The notes: generated from the letters alone by a model not told the origin. A DNA stretch of 64,000 bases from Streptomyces sulfonofaciens (GCF_014656295.1 NZ_BNCD01000031.1:1-64000), one strand, 5' to 3'. Shown: positions 17,405 through 27,207, counted from the stretch's first letter. Program-made: numbers and translations.

Positions 17405-18359
17405 GTACCGTCCTGCCTCCTGTCGTTCTCCCGGCGGTCGTCCCACCGGGCGTCTCGTCGCCTGCCCTGCCGGTCAGGGCCGAAGCCTGCCGCACGCGCA
17501 GGCGGATATCGCGCACGCTCGCGTGTGCCACGACCGTCGTAGTGCACCGGCGCGGCCGGTGTACCCCGATGGACGAGCCGGCCGGCGCCCCCGGCGCCCA
17601 CTGCCTTCCCCGGCGCCGCGCTGCCTCCCCGCCGTCGCCTTGCCTCCCCCCGGCGGGCTGGTCGGCGCATCCGGCGGACGGTGGCCTCCCCGGCCGGTGA
17701 CCAGTGGAGTGCCGCGTCCGCAGTGGAGCGCCGCGTCCGCAGTGGAGTGCCGTGGCGGCCCTGACCACCGTGGCCGCCGTGTGCGTACCCGTGCGCCGCA
17801 CGCCCCGTCACCGGGTCGGACCCGGCCGGTCCCCTTGGAAGGACCAGACGGTGGGAAGGGGGTGGGGGTTCCGCTACCGGGCGCCGTACACGGGGAGATC
17901 GCGGACGGACGTGCGAAATGGTGCACTGTGCCCGTACGGAGGGGCATGCGCCGCGCGTGCGGAGGGGCACGGGCGCCGCGCGTGCCCTTCGCACACGCGG
18001 CATCGGCGGCCCTCGTGGCGGGGCGTCAGCCGAGGCCGTCCGGCGGGGCGGTGCCGGACGCGCCGTCGGTCCGCAGCGCCGTCGCGTGCTCCGCCGCGTC
18101 CGAGCGTGCCCGGCTGCGCGCTCTGCGGGCGGGGCCGCGCCAGCCGCAACTGCACCGGGCCGCGCAGAAGCGGCCCTGCTCGACGGTGGTCGTCCGATGG
18201 TCGTCCGGAGCGGGCTCCGCTGGTCGCTGCTGCCACACCACGCAGGGGACGGTACCCGGCCCGGGTGGACGGCAGACGCGTGACAAGAGCCCTTACCGTT
18301 CGTTAACCGGACAGCGAGGGGGGCCACACCGACGGACGGGTTCTGGGGGTTGGCAGGCG
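17405..18359. other. 955-bp intergenic region with tandem repeats, no supported gene
   Basis: Open frames here lack ribosome sites and are compositional. At 17704-17758 the 19-bp unit GTGGAGTGCCGCGTCCGCA occurs twice (one mismatch) plus a partial third copy. Around 17930-17985 a GGAGGGGCAYGCGCCGCGCGTGC-like motif is repeated. GGGGGT at 18345-18350 is the ribosome site of the next gene. Confidence 0.5.
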
Positions 18360-19199
18360 ATGGTGGTGCAGCACGGGCAGGTCGGCAGGGTGGTCGTGGC
18401 GGCCGCCGCGGTGGCGGTTCTGGTCTGCGCCACCGCCGGGTGTTCGGGCGGCGGGGCCGCCGCCGACAGCCGGCGCGCCGCCCACCCGGTCGACGCCGTG
18501 CGCGACGCTGCCCGTGTGCTGGTCGGCCAGGGCAGTTCGCGGGCCAGTACGGCGATGGAGATGGCCGCCGGCGGCACCCGGGTCACCATCCGCGGCGAGG
18601 GCGTCTACGACTACCGGGCACGGCTCGGCAGGCTCCGGGTGGTGCTGCCGCCGGACCCCGCAGGCACGGAGGAGCACCGGCCCATCACCGAACTCCTCGC
18701 GCCCGGCGCCCTCTACATGAAGAACCGCGGCGCGGGAGTGCCGGTGGACAAGTGGGTGCGGGTCGACACCGCGTCGCTCTCGGACGGGAACCTGGTCACC
18801 GGCGGCGCCACGGACCCGCTGACCGCCGCGCAGATCCTGGCGGGCGCGCGGCGGGTGGCGTACCTGGGCGAAGCGGTGGTCGCGGGCACGCCGGTGCGGC
18901 ACTACCGGGGCGTCGCGGATCTCGTGCGGGCGGCCCGTGCAGCCGACTCCGGTACGCAGGCGCGGGTGCTGGCGGCGGCGGCGCACGGACTGTCCGTGCA
19001 GCGGGTGCCGTTCGACGCGTACCTCGACGACGACGGCAGGATCCGCAAGCTGCGGCACCGCTTCAGCTACGACAACGGCCGCACCGACCGCCCCGTCGCG
19101 GTCACCTCGGTCACGCTCCTGTACGACTTCGGCGCCCCCGTGGTCGTACGGCTGCCGGATCCGCAGGACATCTACGCCGGGAAGATCGCGGAGTCGTAG
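18360..19199 (+). CDS. LppX/LolA-like lipoprotein
   Basis: Lipoprotein of 279 residues. A signal peptide ends in the lipobox ATAGC, and a domain with the beta-rich pattern of actinobacterial LppX/LprG- or LolA-like lipid carriers follows (ITELLAPGALYMKNRG, then KWVRVDTAS). The family is thought to hold hydrophobic ligands in the cell envelope. ATG 18360 is supported by GGGGGT nine bases upstream and by being the first codon of the signal peptide. It faces away from the flavoenzyme gene, and no operon partner is evident. Confidence 0.75.
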   Translation: MVVQHGQVGRVVVAAAAVAVLVCATAGCSGGGAAADSRRAAHPVDAVRDAARVLVGQGSSRASTAMEMAAGGTRVTIRGEGVYDYRARLGRLRVVLPPDPAGTEEHRPITELLAPGALYMKNRGAGVPVDKWVRVDTASLSDGNLVTGGATDPLTAAQILAGARRVAYLGEAVVAGTPVRHYRGVADLVRAARAADSGTQARVLAAAAHGLSVQRVPFDAYLDDDGRIRKLRHRFSYDNGRTDRPVAVTSVTLLYDFGAPVVVRLPDPQDIYAGKIAES

Positions 19200-19415
19200 C
19201 GGAATCGGAGCGGACGGATCGTGGCGGCTGCGGCGGTACGCCGGGGGCCCCTGCGGGGTGGGGGAGGGATGGGGGAGGTGGGAATTGAGGGGCGCGCGTG
19301 GGGGGTGCGGGTGGGGGGTGTGCGAGGGGCCGGAAATGGTCCGTCCGTGCCATGCGCGGTGTGTAGACCACTACCTACGCTAGGAAGCCGGTAACGGCAG
19401 GAAGAGGTGGTGTGC

Positions 19416-19658
19416 ATGGCTCTGGTGCGTGAAATGGCCGTCCAGGACCACATCGCCCTCGCCGAGATCGAGATGTGCGGCGAACTGATCATCGCGGCGT
19501 CGGCCGCACATGAGGAGCGGCTCAGCCCGGACCGCATCGACGAGGTGCTGAGGGTGGCCGAAGAACGCCCCCGGGGCGGGCCCGCGGACGTCACCGGGTG
19601 GGCTCGGCAAGCGACCGCGGACGACGTCTGCGGTGGTGCGCCGCGCTGCTCCCGGTGA
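19416..19658 (+). CDS. Small conserved hypothetical protein
   Basis: Protein of 80 residues. The first 53 form a plausible amphipathic helical protein (ALAEIEMCGELIIAASAAHEERLSPDRIDEVL split by a turn at SPDR), while the tail is basic and probably variable. AGGAAGAGG seven bases before the ATG and codon bias support translation. The function is not recognised; the gene sits alone upstream of the 18-bp minisatellite and csoR. Confidence 0.6.
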   Translation: MALVREMAVQDHIALAEIEMCGELIIAASAAHEERLSPDRIDEVLRVAEERPRGGPADVTGWARQATADDVCGGAPRCSR

Positions 19659-19734
19659 GATGGCCGGGCGCCGCCTGGACGGGGGAAGCAGGGCCCTGCC
19701 GCCCGTAAGCGGAAGCCCTGCGGTGGGCCGGAGC

Positions 19735-19914
19735 CGGGATGGTGGGCCGAGACCGGGTGGTGGGCCGAGACGGCTGGGCGGGTCGAGTCCGGGTCGGGGT
19801 TCGAAACCGGGTGGCGGCTCGGAGCCGGGTGGTGGGCCGAGATCGAGTGAGGGCCCGGAGTCGGGTGGTGGCTCGGTGCCGGGTGGTGGGTCGAGACCGG
19901 CTGGTGGACCGGGC
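19735..19914 (+). repeat. 18-bp minisatellite, about ten degenerate copies
   Basis: Consecutive 18-bp units related to CCGGGTGGTGGGCCGAGA run for ten copies. Because the unit is a multiple of three, one open frame reads as Pro-Gly-Gly-Gly-Pro/Ser-Arg/Glu hexapeptides, but no ribosome site or gene start was found. The rest of 19659-20201 holds no supported gene. Confidence 0.7.
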
Positions 19915-20201
19915 CGGGCGGTTGCCCGGAGCCGGGTGGCGGGCCGCGCCTGCCGGCGGGGGCCGTGGCACCGACAGCGCCCCGGCCCGGCAGCACCCCG
20001 GCGCCGGCGGTGTCCGCTGCGGTGCCGCGTCCGAGGGGCTTTCCCGTACCAGGGCGCCGGTGGCCGGGAAGTGCTGCGGCGCCGGATCCGAGGGGCTTTG
20101 CCCAATGGGCGGGGGTGGTCGGGAAGTGCTGGGGCGCGGGGATCGGGGCAGGGCGCCTTCCGGACCGCCTCCCCCGATCCCACCGCAGCCGACAGGAGCG
20201 G

Positions 20202-20705
20202 TCAGGTGCGCAGCAGCCGGCCGATCGCCTTGGTCGCCTCCTCCACCTTCGCGTCGATCTCGTCGCCGCCCTTGAGCGCGGCGTCCGCGACGCAGTGCCT
20301 CAGGTGCTCCTCAAGCAGTTGGAGGGCGAAGGACTGCAGGGCCTTGGTGGACGCGGAGACCTGGGTGAGTATGTCGATGCAGTACACGTCCTCGTCGACC
20401 ATCCGCTGGAGGCCCCGGATCTGCCCCTCGATGCGGCGCAGCCGCTTCAGGTGCTCGTCCTTCTGCTTGTGGTAGCCGTGCACCCCGCGGTCGTGGTCCG
20501 TGACCACATCCTGCGGCCCATCGGCAACCGCACCCGCACCAGTCGGCACGCCCGCGCCGGGCACCGCACCCGCACCAGTTGCCGCGGCCGTCCCGCCGAC
20601 CCCATCGGAATCGGCCACCGCTCCCGCACCCGTACCGGCCGCCGTGCCGGCCCCTGCGCCCGCGCCGGCGGCCCCTGCCCCCGCGCCGGCCCCTGTGGTC
20701 GTCAT
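20202..20705 (-). CDS. csoR: CsoR-type copper-sensing repressor
   Basis: Cytoplasmic Cu(I)-responsive repressor of 167 residues. The C-terminal 90 residues are the all-helical CsoR/DUF156 fold. C109, H134 and C138 are spaced exactly as Cys-x24-His-x3-Cys, the Cu(I) site. The first 62 residues are an Ala/Gly-rich low-complexity extension (AGAGAAGAGAGAGT type) absent from typical CsoR proteins of about 90-130 residues. ATG 20705 has GGGAGGA at optimal distance; GTG 20798 does not. A matching operator lies 225 bp upstream. From memory, the S. lividans/S. coelicolor CsoR maps next to the same DUF47-pit operon. Confidence 0.9.
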   Translation of the reverse strand: MTTTGAGAGAGAAGAGAGAGTAAGTGAGAVADSDGVGGTAAATGAGAVPGAGVPTGAGAVADGPQDVVTDHDRGVHGYHKQKDEHLKRLRRIEGQIRGLQRMVDEDVYCIDILTQVSASTKALQSFALQLLEEHLRHCVADAALKGGDEIDAKVEEATKAIGRLLRT

Positions 20706-20929
20706 AGCGTCCTCCCGCTGCTGGTCTTCCTGACTGTGCCTGTCCGCCGGACCCGGCCCCGCCGCACCCGGCGGCGTGCGAAATCCCACATTTTCCACCT
20801 TGCCGAAGCCGCGCCCACCACCGCGACGGGCTTGCTGGAATCAGCCGCGGCCGCTGCGAGCCAGGCCGAAAACAATCGCAATAAAGAGGGGTGGACGTCC
20901 TGAATTGCCCGGGCGACGGCCCGAATTCT

Positions 20930-20948
20930 TATACCCCCGATGGGTATA
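20930..20948. promoter_or_regulatory. CsoR operator
   Basis: TATACCCCCGATGGGTATA is a 7-5-7 inverted repeat matching the CsoR operator pattern (AT-rich ends flanking C- and G-tracts). It overlaps possible -10 elements on both strands (TATACT on plus at 20945, TATAAG on minus at 20933), so it could control csoR, the DUF47-pit operon or both. Confidence 0.8.
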
Positions 20949-21101
20949 CTGTACCGAATTTTCCCGGGTATGCGAGGGTGGACCAGACCACGTGCTGCTC
21001 GCAGTTTCCTATGGGCGACACTGGTGGACGCCGGACAGCCGTGGCCGGATGATGTGCCTAGCATCAGCCTGACCGACTACCAGAGCACCCGAGGACCCTA
21101 C

Positions 21102-21722
21102 GTGCGCTTTCGTCTGACCCCCAGGGAGACGAGCTTCTACGACATGTTCGCCGCGTCCGCGGACAACATCGTCACGGGCTCGAAGCTCCTGATGGAACTG
21201 CTCGGCGCCGACTCCTCGGCCCGGGCCGAGATCGCAGAGCGGATGCGGGCCGCGGAGCACGCGGGGGACGACGCCACCCACGCGATCTTCCACCAGCTCA
21301 ACTCCTCCTTCATCACCCCGTTCGACCGCGAGGACATCTACGCGCTGGCCTCGTCGCTCGACGACATCATGGACTTCATGGAGGAGGCCGTCGACCTGGT
21401 GGTGCTCTACCAGATAGAGGAACTGCCGAAGGGCGTCGAGCAGCAGATCGAGGTGCTGGCCAGAGCCGCGGACCTGACCGCGGAGGCCATGCCGAACCTG
21501 CGCACCATGGACAACCTCACCGAGTACTGGATCGAGGTCAACCGCCTGGAGAACCAGGCCGACCAGATCCACCGCAAGCTGCTCGCGCACCTCTTCAACG
21601 GCAAGTACGACGCGATCGAGGTGCTGAAGCTCAAGCAGATCGTGGATGTGCTGGAGGAGGCGGCCGACGCTTTCGAGCACGTAGCCAACACGGTGGAGAC
21701 CATCGCGGTCAAGGAGTCCTGA
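21102..21722 (+). CDS. DUF47 (PhoU-like) protein
   Basis: Cytoplasmic all-helical protein of 206 residues in the DUF47/PhoU-like family, which accompanies Pit phosphate transporters and probably modulates their activity. Typical acidic metal-binding helix motifs are present (FITPFDREDIYALASSLDDIMDFMEEA and the repeat around NRLENQADQIHRKLL, given here in parts). The GTG at 21102 has GAGGA six bases upstream. The pit gene begins six bases after its stop, so they form one operon. Confidence 0.9.
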   Translation: MRFRLTPRETSFYDMFAASADNIVTGSKLLMELLGADSSARAEIAERMRAAEHAGDDATHAIFHQLNSSFITPFDREDIYALASSLDDIMDFMEEAVDLVVLYQIEELPKGVEQQIEVLARAADLTAEAMPNLRTMDNLTEYWIEVNRLENQADQIHRKLLAHLFNGKYDAIEVLKLKQIVDVLEEAADAFEHVANTVETIAVKES

Positions 21723-21728
21723 GGCTTC

Positions 21729-22727
21729 GTGGACACCTTCGCCCTGATCGTCACGATCCTCGTCGCGCTCCTCTTCACCTACACCAACGGCTTCCACGAC
21801 TCGGCGAACGCGATCGCGACCTCGGTGTCCACCCGGGCGCTGACGCCGCGGGCCGCGCTCGCGATGGCCGCGGTGATGAACCTGGCCGGTGCGTTCCTCG
21901 GCAACCAGGTGGCCGAGACCGTCAGCAAGGGCCTCATCTCGACACCGCACGGCAGCAAGGGCATGGCCATCCTCTTCGCCGGGCTGGTCGGGGCGATCAT
22001 CTGGAACCTGGTCACCTGGTACTTCGGACTCCCGTCGTCGTCCTCGCACGCGCTGTTCGGCGGCCTGGTGGGGGCGGCGCTCGCGGGTGGCACGACGGTC
22101 ATCTGGTCAGGGGTGATCGACAAGATCGTCGTCCCGATGTTCGTGTCGCCCGTCATCGGCCTGGTCGTCGGCTTCCTGGTGATGCTGTTGATCCTCTGGC
22201 TCTTCCGGCACTCCAACCCGCACAAGGCCAAGCGGGGCTTCCGGGTGGCGCAGACGGTGTCGGCGGCGGCCATGGCGCTGGGCCACGGTCTCCAGGACGC
22301 GCAGAAGACCATCGGCGTCATGGTGATGGCGCTGGTCATCGCCGGTGTGCAGGGCAGCGACGACCAGATTCCGGTGTGGGTCAAGCTGGTCTGCGCGATG
22401 ATGCTGTCCCTGGGGACGTACGCGGGCGGCTGGCGGATCATGCGGACACTGGGCCGCAAGATCATCGAGCTTGATCCGCCGCAGGGGTTCGCGGCGGAGA
22501 GCACGGGGGCGGCGATCATGTTCGGGTCGGCGTTCCTGTTCCACGCGCCGATCTCCACGACACACGTGATCACTTCGGCGATCATGGGGGTGGGGGCCAC
22601 CAAGCGGGTCAACGCGGTGCGGTGGGGCGTCGCGAAGAACATCGTCATGGGCTGGTTCATCACCATGCCGGCCGCCGCGGCGATGGCCGCCGCCTGCTAC
22701 GGCGTGGTCTGGCTGCTGTTCGGCTGA
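21729..22727 (+). CDS. pit: Low-affinity inorganic phosphate transporter
   Basis: PiT-family (TC 2.A.20) phosphate-cation symporter of 332 residues with about ten transmembrane helices. The duplicated signature appears as NGFHDSANAIATSVSTRAL near the N-terminus and GHGLQDAQKTIGVMVMAL near the middle. The GTG start at 21729 lies six bases after the DUF47 stop. A bidirectional terminator follows. Whether copper influences this operon through the upstream CsoR site is open. Confidence 0.93.
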   Translation: MDTFALIVTILVALLFTYTNGFHDSANAIATSVSTRALTPRAALAMAAVMNLAGAFLGNQVAETVSKGLISTPHGSKGMAILFAGLVGAIIWNLVTWYFGLPSSSSHALFGGLVGAALAGGTTVIWSGVIDKIVVPMFVSPVIGLVVGFLVMLLILWLFRHSNPHKAKRGFRVAQTVSAAAMALGHGLQDAQKTIGVMVMALVIAGVQGSDDQIPVWVKLVCAMMLSLGTYAGGWRIMRTLGRKIIELDPPQGFAAESTGAAIMFGSAFLFHAPISTTHVITSAIMGVGATKRVNAVRWGVAKNIVMGWFITMPAAAAMAAACYGVVWLLFG

Positions 22728-22780
22728 TCGCCGACGCCCGGGGGACGGACGCTCCGCCGCCCTCGCAAGACGGACGGCCC

Positions 22781-22857
22781 GCCGACCCGGTAAGACGGGC
22801 GGGCCCGGCGGCCCCGTAAGACGGAAGACCGCCGACCCGGTAAGACGGGCGGGCCCG
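22781..22857. repeat. 27-bp direct repeat
   Basis: A 27-bp block beginning GCCGACCCGGTAAGACGGGC occurs at 22781-22807 and 22831-22857, 50 bp apart, in the convergent gap between pit and pstB; part of a third copy (GTAAGACGG) lies between. Confidence 0.7.
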
Positions 22858-22886
22858 CCCCCTCGGGAGCCGAAGGGGGCGGGCCC
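22851..22886. terminator. Bidirectional terminator between pit and pstB
   Basis: A 13-bp perfect stem (22851-22863 with 22874-22886) closes a 10-nt loop; TT follows on the plus strand. It serves the convergent pit and pst operons. Confidence 0.8.
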
Positions 22887-22932
22887 TTGTGGCCTCGCGG
22901 TGGCACCGCCATGCAGCACCGCGAGGGGTTGT

Positions 22933-23718
22933 TCAGCCGAACCGGCCCGAGATGTAGTCCTCGGTGGCCTGGACCGACGGGTTGGAGAAGATCCGTTCCG
23001 TCTCGTCGATCTCTATGAGCCTGCCGGGCTGACCGACCGCGGAGAGGTTGAAGAACGCGGTGCGGTCGGAGACCCGGGCCGCCTGCTGCATGTTGTGCGT
23101 GACGATGACGATCGTGAAGCGCTCCTTCAGCTCCCCGATCAGGTCCTCGATGGCGAGCGTGGAGATCGGGTCGAGGGCCGAGCAGGGCTCGTCCATCAGC
23201 AGCACGTCCGGCTCGACGGCGATCGCCCGTGCGATGCACAGCCGCTGCTGCTGGCCGCCGGAGAGACCGGAACCGGGCTTGTTCAGCCGGTCCTTGACCT
23301 CGTTCCAGAGGTTGGCGCCCTTGAGGGACTTCTCGACGATGTCGCCAAGCTCGCTCTTCTTGTACGAGCCGTTGAGCCTGAGCCCGGCCGCCACGTTGTC
23401 GTAGATCGACATGGTGGGGAACGGGTTCGGCCGCTGGAAGACCATGCCGACCGTGCGGCGCACCGCCACCGGATCGACGTGCGTGCCGTACAGGTCCTCG
23501 TCGTCCAGCAGCACCTTGCCCTCCACGCGGCCGCCCGTGGTGACCTCGTGCATCCGGTTGAGGGTGCGCAGGAACGTGGACTTGCCGCAGCCGGACGGGC
23601 CGATGAAGGCGGTCACGGAGCGGGGCTCCACCGTCATCGAGATGTCCTCGATGGCCTTGTGGGAGCCGTAGTAGGCGGTGAGTCCGCTGACGTCGATTCG
23701 CTTGGCCATGTGAATCAC
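22933..23718 (-). CDS. pstB: Phosphate ABC transporter ATPase
   Basis: ATP-binding subunit of the high-affinity Pst phosphate importer, 261 residues. Walker A is GPSGCGKST, the ABC signature [14 protein letters not shown] and Walker [14 protein letters not shown]. It is the last gene of pstSCAB. The GTG at 23718 is favoured because GGAAG lies five bases upstream; ATG 23709 (MAKRIDV) is possible but 14 bases from that site. A 64-bp gap separates it from pstA. Confidence 0.96.
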   Translation of the reverse strand: MIHMAKRIDVSGLTAYYGSHKAIEDISMTVEPRSVTAFIGPSGCGKSTFLRTLNRMHEVTTGGRVEGKVLLDDEDLYGTHVDPVAVRRTVGMVFQRPNPFPTMSIYDNVAAGLRLNGSYKKSELGDIVEKSLKGANLWNEVKDRLNKPGSGLSGGQQQRLCIARAIAVEPDVLLMDEPCSALDPISTLAIEDLIGELKERFTIVIVTHNMQQAARVSDRTAFFNLSAVGQPGRLIEIDETERIFSNPSVQATEDYISGRFG

Positions 23719-23782
23719 TGCTTCTTCCGGGGGTCTTCGGTGATGCCGCGGCAGCGGTCGGCCGCGCGGCGGAGCCGCATGG

Positions 23783-24847
23783 TCAGTGCCGCGGTGCCTT
23801 CCAGCGGGCGATGCCCCTGGCCACCAGGTTGAGGATCATGACGAAGGCGATCAGGGCGAGCGCCGCGGCCCAGGCGCGGTCGTACGCCGCGTTGGATCCG
23901 GCGCTGTTCGCGTACTGCTGGTAGATGTACAGCGGCAGCGACGCCTGGGCGCCCTCGAAGGGGTTGTTGTTGATGAAGCCGGTGCCCCACACGAGCAGCA
24001 GCACGGGCGCGGTCTCGCCGGTGATGCGGGCGATGGCGAGCATCACACCGGTCGTGATGCCGCCGACGGAGGTCGGCAGGACCACCTTGAGGATGGTGCG
24101 CCACTTGGGCACGCCCAGGGCGAGGGACGCCTCGCGGAGCTCGTTCGGGACGAGTTTGAGCATCTCCTCGGTGGAGCGCACCACGACCGGCATCATCAGG
24201 ATCGACAGGGCGAGCGAGCCCGCGAAGCCCGACGGGCCGAGGTCCAGGATGAGGATCCAGAAGCTGAGGATGAACAGGCCCGCGACGATCGACGGGATGC
24301 CCGTCATGACGTCGACGAAGAAGGTGACCGCGGCGGCCAGCTTGCCGCGCCCGTACTCGACGAGGTAGATCGCGGTCAGTGCACCGATCGGCACGGAGAT
24401 CAGGGTGGCGATGCCGACCTGCTCCAGGGTGCCGATGATCGCGTGGTAGATGCCGCCGCCCGGCTCGGTGTCGGCGACCACGCCCATCGAGTGGCTGAGG
24501 AAGTAGCCGTTGAAGACCTTCACACCGCGCTTGACGGTCGCGTAGAGCAGCGAGGCCAGCGGGATGACGGCGACGACGAAGGCGACCCATACGACGCTGG
24601 TGGCCACCCGGTCCCTGGCCTGGCGCCGGCCCTCCGTACGGGCCGCGATGGCGTAGGTGCCGAGGACGAAGAGGAGGGCGGCGATCAGGCCCCACTGGAT
24701 CCTGCTGTCCAGTCCCGCGCCGAGGCCGACGGCGACGGCGGCGACGACGGAGCCGCCGGCGATCGCCCAGGGCGACCAGCGGGGCAGGCGGGCGCCCTGC
24801 AGGGTGCTGCGGCGGGCCTGGGCCGCCCTGGCTGCTGCGTGTGTCAT
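23783..24847 (-). CDS. pstA: Phosphate ABC transporter permease PstA
   Basis: Inner-membrane permease of 354 residues, with an N-terminal extension of about 60 residues and two helices before the canonical six-helix PstA core. The EAA-loop motif reads [17 protein letters not shown]. Its ATG overlaps the pstC stop as ATGA, indicating translational coupling. It pairs with PstC to form the phosphate channel. Confidence 0.95.
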   Translation of the reverse strand: MTHAAARAAQARRSTLQGARLPRWSPWAIAGGSVVAAVAVGLGAGLDSRIQWGLIAALLFVLGTYAIAARTEGRRQARDRVATSVVWVAFVVAVIPLASLLYATVKRGVKVFNGYFLSHSMGVVADTEPGGGIYHAIIGTLEQVGIATLISVPIGALTAIYLVEYGRGKLAAAVTFFVDVMTGIPSIVAGLFILSFWILILDLGPSGFAGSLALSILMMPVVVRSTEEMLKLVPNELREASLALGVPKWRTILKVVLPTSVGGITTGVMLAIARITGETAPVLLLVWGTGFINNNPFEGAQASLPLYIYQQYANSAGSNAAYDRAWAAALALIAFVMILNLVARGIARWKAPRH

Positions 24848-25848
24848 GCGCTTGCCCCCGAGTACTCCTTGCGGCGGGCGATGATCGCGCGTGCCGCGCC
24901 GTTGACCAGCAGGGTGATGAGGAAGAGCACCAGACCGGAGGCGATCAGCGCGTCCCGGCCCTGCTCGTTGGCCTCGCCGAACTTGCTGGCGATGTTCTGC
25001 GCGAAGGTGCCGCCGCCCGGGTCGAGCAGGCTGGCGTGGATCTCGAAGGTGGGCGAGAGGACCGTGGCCACGGCCATGGTCTCGCCCAGTGCGCGGCCGA
25101 GGCCGAGCATGCTCGCGGAGATCACGCCGGAGCGCCCGAAGGGCAGCACCGACATGCGGATGACCTCCCAGCGGGTGGCGCCCAGGGCGAGGGCCGCCTC
25201 CTCCTGCATCTTCGGGACCTGCCGGAAGACCTCGCGGCTCACGTTCGTGATGATCGGCAGGATCATGATCGCGAGCAGGACGCTGGCGGTGAGCAGGGAG
25301 CGCGGGGCGCCGCCCTGCCACTCGAAGATGCCGGTCCAGCCGAGGTAGCTGTCGAGCCAGCCGAAGAGGCCGTTCATGTGCGGGACGAGGACCAGCGCGC
25401 CCCACAGGCCGTAGACGATCGACGGCACGGCGGCCAGCAGGTCGATCACGTAGGCGATCGGACCGCCGAGCTTGCGGGGCGCGTAGTGCGTGATGAACAG
25501 CGCGATGCTGACGGCCACCGGGACCGCGAGGGCCATGGCGATCACCGAGGAGACCACCGTGCCGAAGGCGAGGACCGCGATGCCGAAGACGGGCGGGTCC
25601 ATCGTCGGGTTCCACTCGAAGGTGGTGAAGAAGTTGCCCTGGTCCTTGGTGAGGACGATGGCGGCGCGGTAGGTCAGGAAGGCCGCGATGGCTGCCATGA
25701 TCAGCAGCAGGAGGATGCCGGAGCCCCGGGACAGACCGAGGAATATCCGGTCACCGGGGCGGGTGGCGCCGCGTGCGGCCCGCTTCTGCTCGGCGCCGAG
25801 GGGGCCGGGCACGGGTGGCGCGGTCGGGTTCTTGGTGGTTGTGTCCAT
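24844..25848 (-). CDS. pstC: Phosphate ABC transporter permease PstC
   Basis: Permease of 334 residues with six main transmembrane helices. The EAA loop reads MQEEAALALGATRWEVI, and the GLGRALGETMAVATVL block is typical of PstC. The start is ATG at 25848, 103 bp after pstS. Expression is expected from the PhoP-controlled pstS promoter. Confidence 0.95.
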   Translation of the reverse strand: MDTTTKNPTAPPVPGPLGAEQKRAARGATRPGDRIFLGLSRGSGILLLLIMAAIAAFLTYRAAIVLTKDQGNFFTTFEWNPTMDPPVFGIAVLAFGTVVSSVIAMALAVPVAVSIALFITHYAPRKLGGPIAYVIDLLAAVPSIVYGLWGALVLVPHMNGLFGWLDSYLGWTGIFEWQGGAPRSLLTASVLLAIMILPIITNVSREVFRQVPKMQEEAALALGATRWEVIRMSVLPFGRSGVISASMLGLGRALGETMAVATVLSPTFEIHASLLDPGGGTFAQNIASKFGEANEQGRDALIASGLVLFLITLLVNGAARAIIARRKEYSGASA

Positions 25849-25951
25849 GAGGTTCTCCGGTCTGCGGGGCCGCTGCGGTGCGGCTCCGGGCGGCGGTGCA
25901 CCGGACGGTGCGGGCGGAGCTCGTGGGCATGTGCTCCGCCCGCACGCTGGG

Positions 25952-27076
25952 TCAGCTCAGGCTCGCGATGGTGCTGCGGACCTTGGTGGCGATCTCGTCG
26001 GGCAGCGGGGCGTAGCTGGCCTTCTTCAGCAGGGCCTGGCCGTCCTCGCCGGCGATGTAGGTGAGGAAGGACTTGGTGGCGGCCAGGGTGTCCGCCTTGT
26101 TGCCCTTCTCGCAGGCGATCTCGTAGGTGACGAGGGTGATCGGGTACGCACCCTCGGCGCTGGGCGTGTAGTTCAGGTCCAGGGCGAGGTCCTTGCCCTG
26201 GCCGGCGATCTTGGCCTCGGCGATCGCCTTGGAGGCGTTGTCGACGGTGGCCTGGACCGGCTGGGATGCCTTGGTCTTGAGCTGGACCGTGGGGATGCCG
26301 GTGCCCGCGTAGGACAGCTCGAAGTAGGAGATGGCGCCCGCGGTCTGCTTGACCTGCTGGGCGAGGCCGGAGGAGCCGGTGGCCGACTGGCCGCCCTTGG
26401 CCTGCCAGGACTTGCCGCCCGAGTACTTCCAGTCGCTCGGCGCCGCGGCCTTCAGGTACTTGGTGAAGTTGTCCGTGGTGCCGGACTCGTCCGAGCGGTG
26501 GAACGCCTGGATCTTCGTGCTCGGCAGCTTGGCGTCGGGGTTGAGCGCCTTGATCGCCTGGTCGTTCCAGGTCTTGATCTTGTTGTCGAAGATCTTGGCG
26601 AGGGTCGGCGCGTCCAGGACCAGGTTGTCGACGCCCGGGACGTTGTAGCCGACCGCGATCGGGCCGCCCACCATCGGCAGGTCGATGGCCTGGCTGTCCT
26701 TGCAGACCTTCGAGGACTGCTGGATCTCCTCGGGCTTCAGCGCCGAGTCGGAGCCGGAGAACGCGGTCTGGCCCTGGAGGAACGCGGTCACGCCGGCGCC
26801 GGAGCCGTTCGGGTTGTAGTTGATCCGCACGTCCTTGCAGGACGCGGTGTAGTTCTTCACCCAGGCGTCGATGGCGTTCTTCTGGGCCGAGGAACCCGCG
26901 GCCAGCAGCTCGCCCTTGGCGTTGTCGCACTTGATCGAGCTGCTCTGGGTGGCATCGCCGCTGCCGGTGCCGCCGCCGGTGTCGTCCGAGCCGCACGCCG
27001 TGAGGGCCAGGGCGCCGGAGACGGCGACGGCACCGAGAGACAGGGCGCGAAGCCGGTTCTTGCGCTGAAGCTTCAC
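25952..27076 (-). CDS. pstS: Phosphate-binding lipoprotein PstS
   Basis: Extracytoplasmic phosphate receptor of 374 residues. A signal peptide with the lipobox ALTAC is followed by a PBP fold with phosphate-contact motifs AAGSSAQ, FSGSDSAL and RSDESGTT. The GTG at 27076 is chosen because the signal peptide begins there and GGAAGGAA precedes it. It is the first gene of pstSCAB and is preceded by four 11-bp PHO units. Confidence 0.96.
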   Translation of the reverse strand: MKLQRKNRLRALSLGAVAVSGALALTACGSDDTGGGTGSGDATQSSSIKCDNAKGELLAAGSSAQKNAIDAWVKNYTASCKDVRINYNPNGSGAGVTAFLQGQTAFSGSDSALKPEEIQQSSKVCKDSQAIDLPMVGGPIAVGYNVPGVDNLVLDAPTLAKIFDNKIKTWNDQAIKALNPDAKLPSTKIQAFHRSDESGTTDNFTKYLKAAAPSDWKYSGGKSWQAKGGQSATGSSGLAQQVKQTAGAISYFELSYAGTGIPTVQLKTKASQPVQATVDNASKAIAEAKIAGQGKDLALDLNYTPSAEGAYPITLVTYEIACEKGNKADTLAATKSFLTYIAGEDGQALLKKASYAPLPDEIATKVRSTIASLS

Positions 27077-27207
27077 TTGAGGGAGTTCCTTCCGGGAGCC
27101 GCCTCCCGTGGGCGGCGTGCCAAGTCGGTCTGCGTGTCGTGACTGTGAGGCGGTGAGAGGCCGCCTGTGGGGTGCGGCGCGCACCGTGTAAGGCCGAAAT
27201 TAGGCAG

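Noticed and set aside
17704-18306. Possible gene in the 17.4-18.36 kb gap
   Set aside because: No ribosome site, no conserved motif, and the frame crosses tandem repeats.
19633-20475. Gly/Pro repeat protein encoded by the 18-bp minisatellite
   Set aside because: No start signal, and the frame continues antisense into csoR; kept only as a repeat.
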